From Alnus glutinosa (taxonomy: Eukaryota; Streptophyta; Magnoliopsida; Fagales; Betulaceae), in the NCBI RefSeq assembly GCF_958979055.1, contig NC_084891.1:1627001-1691000 (forward strand): a DNA stretch of 64,000 bases, given 5' to 3'. Made by a program: the position numbers and the translations under genes. The notes under the pieces were generated by a model. It searched no databases. It was not told where the DNA came from and was given only the letters and a program-made list of their open reading frames with translations. Below, piece by piece: positions 55,192 through 64,000 of this stretch. How positions within the stretch are numbered: position 1 is the stretch's first letter; each line of letters opens with the position of its first letter.

Positions 55192-58100
55192 CTTTTAAAA
55201 AGAAAAAAAAAAATTCTTAAATGAATCCATGGTTTTCAGATTTTTTTTTTTTTCTCCTTTTGTGTGCAAGTGGTTCCCTCATCCTGCTTTGCTTGAAAAT
55301 TTCGGAGAAATATGTGTATGGTGAATGGCTCTTTAGTCATAGAACAGAAAATACTCAGGAAATATGCCTATGTGTGTGGGTGCGTGTGTTTCTTTCTTTT
55401 TTTAATGGAAGACTTATTAAGCATATGTAAATTGTAGCCCCCCATAAATGGTCTTTTGCCTCATTCTCATCATGGCAGAGCTTCTGTATGTTCCCTTAAT
55501 GAGTACATACTGTTTCCCCTTGTTGATTTCTTTTATGATTATTGTTTCTGCATCTATTTCTCATATTATCTGATGACTATGGTTCCACGGATCCTATCTT
55601 GGAGAAGAGCATGAACTCCGAGCTTAGCGCATCATAAACAAACAAATCTTCTACAATTACATTACTTGCTAAAGCTTCTGTTCAATAATTGTAGTTAAGA
55701 TAGCAAGGTGCAAGTGATCCTTATATCAGCTAATGCTAATCATTGAAGAAAGATCAAAGCTTCTTTCAGTTTCCACAACTTTTGACTTTATGGCTCCCTA
55801 TTGTGTAACTTCTGTGGCATTCGTTATACATTCCTCTCATAAAATGAAAGGGAATGGCATAATAGTCTTAGATCAATTAACCAAGTCTTATTATAGGTAG
55901 TATAAAGATAAATTTGGTTGAGTCTGTCATTTATTGCCAGAACACACATACATAGAGACACTCGTAGGTGTATCTATGCATTTATGATTTTCAACTACTA
56001 TAAGTCTCGGAAAATTAAGGTGAGATGTAATATCATTGTGGATCCTACAACTTGCTAGACTCTGCTGTTATATGGTCTCAGGTTCATGAGGAGCTTGTTC
56101 AGGCAATAAAAGAAGCAGAGGAAGGGCTGTTTCACCTGAAGCGTGCACGATTACTACAAGAAGCCGATTCAGTGCTATATGGTTCCAATCATACAGGCGA
56201 GGATGTTAAAGTAGAGTCTCTTGATCCAGCAGATGTTGAACCGGAACCACTGGAGGAGCAAAGTTACTCAGTTGGATCAAAATGTAGATTCCGTCACACT
56301 GATGGCCGTTGGTATACTGGTCGAATCATTGAGTTGGATGGTTCAGATTCTGCAAAGATTTCTTTCCTCACTCCGACGTCCGAAAATATGTTGGTATGTA
56401 CAATTTTTTTTATCCTATGTACCATTCCTCTTTTAATTTTGAGAAAAAAAGGTATCCTCTGATTTTGTTTTTATCTATGTATTTTTCTCGATTGCATGCT
56501 TGAATTAGTGCTACGACTAATGAAATTCAATCCACATAGACTATTAATGAAACCCCATGGTATTTGTGCAGATGTGCAAGTTTTTCCTACATCAACGATG
56601 CCGATTTGGTTCTAACTGCCGCTCATCACATGGTATGTTACATTTGTTTCTATTATCTGGATCAGGAATCCTGCAATTCATTTTGAGAAGTCTCACTCTT
56701 CTCATGTGTACATTTTTTTACCATTCATGGCAAAAGCAATCGTATGAGATGAATGGGATGATATAGCCACTCTATAAATTAGAAATGCCGCTAGCAAAAA
56801 ATGACGAAGGTCATTATTATTTAACCTAGAAAATCAAAAAAACATTCTTGGTCTTGATTTTGCTTCAATATAGGAGATTAAGAGATTTGTTTGACATGAG
56901 TCTGTTGCTGACAGAAGAGAAATGTGGTGATGTGATACAAGTGTTGGCAACTGCATATGGCATTGTTGGTTTTGATGTTTCTTAACGAGCCTTTATTAAC
57001 ATATTATGTAGGCTTTTCTTTTTCTTAATTAAAGATACATAGTCTGATTTTGCCGATTTACATCTGATACATAACTAAGAAAAGTGCTGCTTCTGTATGC
57101 GTCATACAATGACTACTGTGCTATTATTACCCTTAGTGTTGTTTATCATTTGTTCATACAGCAGCTTAGTGCTCATATCGGTTTGTATCTGCAGGCATTG
57201 ATGTCCCATTGTCATCCTTGAAGAAGCACATCCCAACAATTTGGAAGCAATCACTAGTGGGTTCCAGTATTTGGGCAGTATCAGATAGTAACTTTGGCAT
57301 TTGGAGGGAAGCTGAACTTGAATCATGGGATGACAAAATTGGAGTAGGGCAAGTTGTTTTTCGAGATGATGGAAGCTCTGCAAAGCTTGGAGCGGATGCA
57401 ATCGCAATATCTGAATATGCTCAAGTGAGTCATGAAGAGGAGAATGATTCCAGCTCGGAACAATCTGGTTCTAGTGACGATGAAGAAGATGGTTCACAGG
57501 GTATAGGATTTCTCAAAAGCACCACCCAACAGAGAGGCATACAGACAGAAACTACCATATTTGCTAAGTGGGAAAATCACACCCGTGGCATAGCTTCCAA
57601 GATGATGGCCAATATGGGTTATCGTGAAGGGATGGGTTTAGGAGCATCTGGGCAGGGAATGTTGGATCCCATTCTTGTGAAGGCCCTGCCACCGAAGCAA
57701 TCTCTTGATCACGCTCTCGAGTCTTGCGAAGGTGATCAAGAGACCAACAAGAACCGAGGGAAGAAGCGGAGCAGAGGTGGCAAGAGGAAACGGGATAAGA
57801 AATTTGCAGCATTGGCTCAGGCAGCGAAGGAGGAAGAGGAATTGAGGCCAGATGTTTTTAGTCTTATCAATAGCCAACTCGCAATGCATGGGGAAGCTCT
57901 AAATGGTGGGGGGTTGGGGTCGGGGTCGGGAAAGAAGCAGCAGCAAAATAAAGGTTCTGGGGAGGGGAAGAAAGTAGACAGGCGGGCTTTGATTGCTTAT
58001 GATGATGAAGTGAAGGACCTGAGGATGCGAGTCGAGAAGCTAGAGGAAATGGTTAATAGAAACAGGAAGGAGAAGGTGGTTTACGAAGCTGCCACGAGAA

Positions 58101-58207
58101 AGTTAAACGAGACTCGCAAAGCTTTAGCGGAGGCTGAGGCAACTCATGCATCTGCATCAAATGCAGTTGCCAGCGGAGAAAAAGAGAAGAGATGGCTCAA
58201 GTTTTAA
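53219..58207 (+). CDS. CCCH zinc-finger, Tudor and G-patch protein (ZGPAT-like)
   Basis: Four exons: 53219-53344, 56082-56393, 56572-56632 and 57195-58207, all with GT-AG introns, give 503 residues. Residues 1-75 are acidic and helical ([18 protein letters not shown]). A Tudor-like segment occupies about 103-145 ([18 protein letters not shown]). A single CCCH finger follows at 148-166 (C-x7-C-x5-C-x3-H), then an acidic serine-rich stretch (about 242-265), a G-patch at about 296-326 ([19 protein letters not shown]), a lysine/arginine-rich nuclear-localisation-like stretch ([14 protein letters not shown]) and a C-terminal coiled coil. This is the order of animal ZGPAT and of a plant C3H subgroup. 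The expected role is nuclear RNA metabolism or transcriptional control, with the G-patch activating a DEAH helicase. Intron 1 (2.7 kb) is full of repeats. Confidence 0.9.
53345..56081 (+). other. Intron 1 of the CCCH/G-patch gene
   Basis: Contains a nested palindromic, TRIM-like block (54229-54921), long poly-T tracts (54968-54986 and about 55153-55191) and a 24-bp duplication beginning CTTAAATGAATCCATGG (about 55011 and 55217). Short frames inside are not genes. Confidence 0.75.
54229..54921. repeat. Nested palindromes with TRIM-like LTR ends
   Basis: The left end TGTAACATCTCAGTCTTACA and the right end (RC TGTAAGACACCAATCCCACA) are related inverted ends, and 54260-54330 pairs with about 54750-54830. 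An inner palindrome runs about 54446-54689. After a 123-bp TG...CA block (54229-54351) comes TGGTATTAGAGC (54354-54365), a one-base variant of the initiator-tRNA primer-binding site, and AAGAGGGAGAGAT before 54446 resembles a polypurine tract. Probably several miniature LTR retrotransposon (TRIM) copies in both orientations. Confidence 0.55.
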
Positions 58208-58932
58208 TTTTTTAATTTTTTTTTGTATAGTTTATTTGCTATTATTTGTGTCTCATGAAGTAGATTTCAGAAACAAAAGGTGGTGGAAATTAAAATACAA
58301 AAACTACATCGAAGTAGGTCAGGTGAGGCCGCTATTTTTCCCGTCACAGTAGAGTTGTTATATTCCTACTTTCTGATCAAAAACAGTTACACGACTTGGA
58401 TTAAGCACGGTATTTTTCTGGAGTAAGCAGTAATTGATCAATTGTAAATTGTTGTCAGTTCTTGAATTGAAGGATTGATTATAGCTGCTGGACTTGTAGG
58501 ATGTACTATGTAGCCCCCTTTCTGATCAATAGTTTTTCTTTTCTTTTCTTTTGAGAAATTACATGTACACTTTCAATTTATCATCCAATTTGCAATATTT
58601 TTTTTTTTAAATTTTTAAATTTTGATTAATGTACTTTTATCATTTCATTATTGAGGTTGCAATGTATTTTACTGCTTTAAAATGATAAAAATACCGGGAC
58701 AGGTACGGAGTTTATCTGTTCCGAATTTCGCACCTGTTCTCTTTTTAAAGTTATTCGAATTACGTGCATTATGAAAAGTTAATTGGGATTCCGATCCCAC
58801 GTACATCGCGTTTGAAAGTTCAAACCATGTGGTGCGCAGTTCGGATGCCCATGGGTCCCAGCCAGCGGCACACCATGAGTTCACCAAATTGATTACCTCC
58901 GGCTTTAAGCAACGTCGCCGTTTGGAAAGCCC
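58208..58932. other. Intergenic between the CCCH gene and the dynamin gene
   Basis: The first 200-300 bases are presumably the 3' UTR of the CCCH gene (T-rich). The part from about 58680 on is GC-richer and likely the promoter of the dynamin gene. A 72-codon minus-strand frame (58669-58887) has no recognisable domain. Confidence 0.4.
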
Positions 58933-59189
58933 CTCAACTCTAAAACCTCACCTCCCCCCAAGCTCACTTTCTTCCCCTCCAAGAACCTTGGGTCCTTGAC
59001 ACAACGGTCGAAACCCCCCAAAAACCCCTTGGATTTTGTGATCTTTCTTTTGGCTTTAAGATCAGCCCTCAACTCTAAAACCTCACCCCTCCAAGCTCAC
59101 TTTTTCCCCCCCCAAGAACTTTGCCACAACGGTCGAAACCCCCCCAAAACCCCTTGGATTTTGTGATCTTTCTTTTGGCTTTAAGATCA
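58933..59189 (+). repeat. Tandemly duplicated 5' leader of the dynamin gene
   Basis: A 135-bp unit occurs twice: from CTCAACTCTAAAACCTCAC at 58933 and again at 59068. Both copies end in CCTTGGATTTTGTGATCTTTC, GGCTTTAAGATCA. Only the second is followed by the start codon (ATCAATGG at 59187-59194); the first runs into the second copy (ATCAGCCC). Copies differ by small indels in C-rich runs. Confidence 0.85.
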
Positions 59190-62100
59190 ATGGGTGAAGA
59201 AGCGAGACCAGCGGATGACTTGCGTGGTGCCAATCCAAGAACTCCAGCGCCGATCGGCTCGTCGGTGATACCTATCGTCAACAAGCTCCAAGACATTCTG
59301 ACGCCGGTGCGGGGCCAGCTGTCCCAGATTTCGCTGCCGCAGGTGGCAGTGGTGGGCAGCCAGAGCAGCGGCAAGTCCAGCGTGCTCGAGGCGCTGGTGG
59401 GCCGCGACTTCCTCCCCCGGGGCTGCGACATCTGCACCCGCCGACCGCTCGTCTTGATGCTCGAGAACAGCTCTCGCAGGCCCGACAACGAAGATAGAGT
59501 AGCGGAGTGGGGTGAGTTCCGCCACTTGCCCGGCAAGCGCTTCTACGATTTCTCCAAGATTCGCCAAGAAATCCAGGTCATTTTGAAAGTGGAGTCATGT
59601 AGTTTGTTATTAAATTCACTGATTCAGTGATTCTCATCAGCTTACATTTTTAGAGACAGACGATAATTTGTCTAAGTTTAAAATGGTTAAGTGATTAAAT
59701 TCACCATTTTCTATGTTAGGCTTTCGGGAAATGCAATAGTATATACAGTTCATTGAAGCCTTGGTGCTATTGAGCCTGGGTTGCTTTTGCCGAAAGCCCT
59801 TATTCTAAGTATTGAGAAAAATATCTAACTTTGAAATGGGAATTAACATAATAATTACAAAGAGTATGCCTATATTAATTCCGTTTTGTAGTTTGAAAAA
59901 AATCTTTGCTGAGCTTTGTTTATGGTTAGTGCAGGCGGAGACCGTAAGGGAAGTTGGGTATAACAAAGGGGTTTCAGACAAAGAAATTCGCTTAAAGATT
60001 TCCTCTCCAAATGTCCTTGATATGTCCCTTGTTGATCTACCTGGTATTACCAAGGTTCCCGTGGGAGATCAACCCAGTGACATTGAAGCCAGGATTAGGA
60101 AAATGATAATGGCACATATCAGGCAAGAAAACTGTATTATTTTGGCAGTTAGTCCTGCAAATTCTGATTTGGCAACTTCTGATGCGCTTCAGATGGCTAG
60201 GGAAGCCGATCCGACTGGTACGGAAATGGCTTTTATCAATCTTTTTGAGTATTTGTTTTATTTGTTGAATAAAATGTACTAATCTACATATAAACATATG
60301 CATTTGATTCTACTCTTTGATTCCTGACTTGGTGAAATGCTGACATAAATGTATTAACAGGTTCTAGGACAATTGGTGTAATCACCAAGGTGTGTGTTTC
60401 TTGCCCTCAAGAGTAAGAAGGATTTTTTCATAGTTACCAGTATGTTTAATATGCTCAAGTAACAGTATAATACCGTAATTCTGTATCGTCTGTAGCTTGA
60501 TATAATGGACAGGGGTACTGATGCCCGTAACTTTCTGCTTGGAAAAGTTATTCCACTTCGCCTTGGCTATGTTGGTGTTGTGAATCGAAGTCAGGAGGTA
60601 TAAATTGTTATAAACTTGTTTTGCAACGTTTATATGATCTATTTGCACTGTAACTAACTGTCTGGCTGTTGTCATTCCTCATGAGAAAAGAAAGTGTCTT
60701 TGATTGTTTTGGGAAATGGGCAGCGGGTTCCAGAATTAAGAAATTACTTGAATGGTAGCATGATTTAAGCTGAATTTGATTATTTGGAGTTCAAATGATC
60801 ATCGAAAAAAGGCCTTATTCTCTCAACTTGGCATTAAATGGCATGGTTTGATTATTTTGCCTCTACAGCTCTGTTCTTTGTCTTTGGTTCGTGTGCTTTA
60901 ATAAGGTTTTGAAAAGAGGTTATGAAAACTAAATGCCTGAAACTTATAACTCCTTCCTTTATTTCAATTTTTTAGACGATCTTTTTATAGGGCCATCATG
61001 TTGCAGCTTTGATCATTCATGAAAGCAAATGGCGTGTTACTACATGTGGCTAATGTTTGGTACTGAATATTTTGTGGCAGCATGATATTTTTGGTCCCTT
61101 TGGAAAAATGAAGCTACTGAGTTATCATGACTAGGTGCAAATCTTATAGCAACTTTCAGTTGGAAGGTTTATGTGATTATATGGCTCTGTTTATAAATAC
61201 TTCTTTCTAGTGGAGATTCTGTCCACTACAAACTAGCTGAGCAAAAACATTCAATCTAAGAGCCACCTTTGTTAATAGGGCCTCTGGTGAAGGTTTTTAT
61301 TTTTCTTTCTTTGATCAACAATTGGACGGCTGAAGCCATTGATATCCTTAACCTTTTAAAGTGGGCCAATCAAATGCCAGGTCCTCAGCTAGTTATAATC
61401 ATGATGTTGCAGCAATATCTGCCTGACTAACTTATCAAAAAAAAAAATATCTGCCTGACTACATTGCATTTAATCGAACCAAAACTGTAGAGAGCTGAAC
61501 CCTGTTTTAGTCTCTTTTCTGAGGGTACTTTAAGATGGTCAGAGGTAATTTCTAGATCACCCTTCCCTTCTTCAAAAATCTTTCTTGTGTACTACACACA
61601 TGAAGAGTCTAGAAGGTATCCCGTTTGCTTTGATGAAGCTGAAAGTTTTTGTTAGCGATGTGATGTGAATCTTAGTGCCCGTTCTGCTTACTATATTGAA
61701 AAGCCATTACTAATTAGCCTTTTTATCGTGACTGTTTTGTTTTGTTGTGGCTATTACTTGTGAGTTATATCAATTTTTGTTATGTGTCACAGGACATCAA
61801 TAAAAACCGGAGCATTGCAGACGCTCTTGCGTACGAGGAGCGATTCTTTTGTGATCATCCTGTACCTTCACTTCTTCAAATGATAATTTTGACTTCACTG
61901 ATGATTTACGTTTGAGGTGATTTTGAATATTTTGCATTTGTTAAATGCCATACATGTGAAAGGTCTATCGTGGTCTATTGGATCATTGCGGCATTCCCCA
62001 GTTAGCAAGGAAGCTGAATCAGGTTGGTTTGCACCCCTTTCTTTCATCTGGATATTACCATTTGTTGTTTACAAATGATTATACTGAGTTTCTGGGTTAA

Positions 62101-63321
62101 GCTTATGTTTTTCAAATTTTCTTGTAATTGTTGCATATTTTATTAAGTAGGGGTTAATAACAAGCTTAATTTCATTTGGCTTATGACAAGAGTAAAAGGT
62201 CCATGGATGACACAGACAAGAAAAAGCTGAGTGCCTTTCTTTGCGTATAAATCGCTTAATGCATATCATCATGATGCACGTGTGAGATGAATTATATTAT
62301 GAAAATACTTTACTTTTTACTCATTCAACTTGTCGGATGTGGAAGTAAAGGAACTTATCAAAAAACAAAAGAAATATGTGGGAGTAAAGGAAACTCAAAT
62401 GTTAGCGATTGTCCGTTTGTGATTTGGACAATTTCGTGCTCTTTATTATTTTTTGTATCTTTTGTTATTTTAATTGATTTTTGTTGATGTTTGTTTTCCA
62501 TTCAAATTTCTGGCTCTTTATTATTTAACTTTTTCTTTTGTTCTTTTGATTGGTCATTGTTGATGTTGTTTGGTTCCTATTCAGATCCTGGAGCACCATA
62601 TCAGAACGGTTCTCCCAGATTTGAAGGCTGAGCTAAATTCTTTTGCGGTTGGTGTCATCAAAGAGCTGAGAACATATGGAGAAGCTATGGAATCTAGAGT
62701 GAGTTAGCAACATAAAATCTACGAGTTAGAATATTTTTAGTGGTCTCTGGTGCTTACAATGTGATTTGGAAAGTTTGGGGGACTGGTGATAATATTTTTT
62801 CGTGTACTGCATGCTGTTATTCCTTTTGGGGCCTTGTAAATTATGCTACTTGCTTACATAAATTAAGTCATTTTGGACTTATTCACGGGATCAGAAAAAG
62901 AAATAGTGATAAAATTCCATATTTAGATTTATAGTCTGCTTGGCAACTGTTTATTTGTGCTCTTAGAAGGCACACCTTTAGAAGATCTGGGTAATAAGTA
63001 ATAGTTGTTATTGTGTTGCTACTAATACTTTGTGCATCTCATTTGTCTGGTAATATCTCTTGGCTTTGCAGTTGTTGACTACATCTCTCAATCTGTTCGT
63101 GCTTGCCTCTTGTTTTGCATATGGAGATGTGCACTCACATTCACCTTTATTTATTATTATTTTTCATTCGGGTGGTGTGTGTATTGAAAAGGAAGATTGT
63201 GGTTTTGTAATTTTCTGTCTCTATTCCGTCTAAGTGTTTTTTTTTTCTTCTTATTCATATGCCATTAACTAGGGCGAACAAGGAGTGATTCTGTTGAACA
63301 TTTTGACAAGATATTGTGAAG
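59190..63321 (+). CDS. Dynamin-related GTPase, DRP3-like (5' part)
   Basis: Eight coding exons are visible: 59190-59576, 59935-60217, 60361-60389, 60496-60597, 61793-61861, 61963-62022, 62585-62698 and 63273-63321, all GT-AG, with reading frame kept; more exons must lie beyond the window. The protein opens [13 protein letters not shown], then the dynamin GTPase: G1 GSQSSGKS (56-63), G2 TRRPLVL, G3 DLPG (163-166), G4 TKLD (232-235) and a conserved NRSQ. The start of the middle/stalk domain follows. The closest plant family by motif is DRP3, whose members constrict mitochondria and peroxisomes during fission. I infer that role; the deviations [10 protein letters not shown] and ILTPVRGQ suggest a diverged DRP3 paralogue. 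Confidence 0.88.
61430..61445 (+). mobile_element. Ultra-short retroposon footprint in dynamin intron 4
   Basis: ACTTATC plus oligo-A inserted between two exact copies of AATATCTGCCTGACTA (61414-61429 and 61446-61461). Confidence 0.85.
62354..62375 (+). mobile_element. Ultra-short retroposon footprint in dynamin intron 6
   Basis: CTTATC plus an A-rich tail (with C and G interruptions) between ATGTGGAAGTAAAGGAA (62337-62353) and ATGTGGGAGTAAAGGAA (62376-62392), one mismatch in 17. The mismatch and the interrupted tail suggest an older insertion. Confidence 0.75.
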
Positions 63322-64000
63322 GTAAGAACTTTCTTGCCATGATAAATAGTAATTAAGGATTTTCACTAACTTATCTAAATTGTTTGATCATTTTTCTTTT
63401 TCTGTTTGACCCTTTTGTCTTCTTTTCTTCTTTCTTTTTCTGGTTAGGTGTTTTTTTAATGTATATTTCCTTTGTATTTGGGTGCATCCTTTGGTTTTTA
63501 TTGAATTTCGATTACTTGTATAAAAACAAATAAACCAACTTATCCAAATTGTTAGTGCATGTCTTATCTGTAGAGTGCCTACATTGTGTATCATTTACTT
63601 GATTAGTGTTTCTTAACTCCAATGTTTTTTTTTTTTAATCGTTCGTATCAATGGGTTAGTTTGTGTATTTTTTTAGCCTAATACTATTGCTCTTTGCTGT
63701 TATAAGTTGGCAAAAATATTTGAACTTCATACTATTGTTATGGGCTGAGAATATTTGGACCATAGAATTCTCAAGGAATGTTACAGTATAAAGTAAGTTT
63801 TCCTGTCATGAGTATGATAATTTGTTTTTCCCCTTGTGATTCTAATAAAGTTTGCTTTACTCAATAAAAACAAAAAAGAATATGACAATTTGTTTGAGGT
63901 TCATGAGATGATTCATGGTCATTACATCATTATTTCTATAGCTATTTCTCTCTATTGTAAACTACCCATGTACACTGGGTGACACACCCTTCCTTTATGT
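63322..64000 (+). other. Dynamin gene intron 8, partial
   Basis: Follows the donor GGTAAGAAC after exon 8. T-rich intron sequence with no further exon that I can support before the window ends. Confidence 0.5.

Noticed and set aside
57102..57407. 101-codon minus-strand frame
   Set aside because: Shadow of exon 4 of the CCCH/G-patch gene.
59075..59567. Minus-strand frames of 126-153 codons
   Set aside because: Shadows of the GC-rich first exon of the dynamin gene.
1..64000. tRNA, rRNA or microRNA genes
   Set aside because: No cloverleaf or conserved rRNA stretch was recognised; hairpins found are explained by fold-back transposons. A tRNA or miRNA search was not possible here.

Overview
The window is nuclear DNA from a flowering plant, most likely a woody eudicot. 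The evidence is intron-containing genes with GT-AG junctions, AT-rich intergenic DNA packed with nested transposons, a cluster of Rf-like P-class PPR genes, and plant-type LTR retrotransposons. I cannot name the species from sequence alone.

Layout. 1-10.2 kb has no convincing host gene. It holds a long inverted duplication (arms about 193-1110 and 6090-7342), a complete non-autonomous hAT element (4982-5813), a solo LTR (6220-6555) and several fold-back MITEs. 10.2-13.1 kb is PPR gene 1 (minus strand), with a stray LRR gene fragment in its 5' region. 13.8-17.5 kb is a decayed Tat-type Ty3/Gypsy remnant with large minisatellites. 17.5-20.7 kb is a segmental duplicate of the SKA2 locus, without exon 1 and frameshifted. 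20.7-23.3 kb is PPR gene 2 (minus). 23.3-27.6 kb is intergenic, with a further SKA2 scrap and a 5'-truncated LINE. 27.9-33.2 kb is PPR gene 3 (plus), split by a 3.46-kb LTR retrotransposon whose target-site duplication is perfect and whose LTRs are nearly identical. That element has no recognisable pol and carries an 849-codon chimeric ORF that includes a host PLS-type PPR fragment. 34.5-37.9 kb is the SKA2 kinetochore gene (minus, five exons reconstructed). 38.6-50.4 kb is a Harbinger-like MITE containing an 11.2-kb Tat-lineage Gypsy element with gag, protease, RT, RNase H, a second (archaeal-type) RNase H, integrase, a tandem array and a spliced antisense gene; its coding regions carry many stops. 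51.6-53.0 kb is a retroposed sequence with a 17-bp TSD and a nested fold-back element. 53.2-58.2 kb is a four-exon CCCH zinc-finger, Tudor and G-patch gene. 59.2 kb to the end is the 5' part of a dynamin-related (DRP3-like) gene, eight exons visible.

How it fits together. The three host genes with apparently unbroken spliced frames (SKA2, the CCCH/G-patch protein, the dynamin) are housekeeping-type and unrelated in function. The PPR genes form a local birth-and-death cluster in which repeated segmental duplication has also copied part of SKA2. The three PPR copies differ at most of the residue pairs that set RNA base preference, as expected of fertility-restorer-like genes. The least conventional signals are four very short retroposon footprints (an ACTTATC-like stub plus oligo-A between about 16-17-bp TSDs), the retrotransposon carrying host gene pieces inside PPR gene 3, and the antisense spliced gene in the Tat element. 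I saw no CRISPR array, operon or prokaryotic system.
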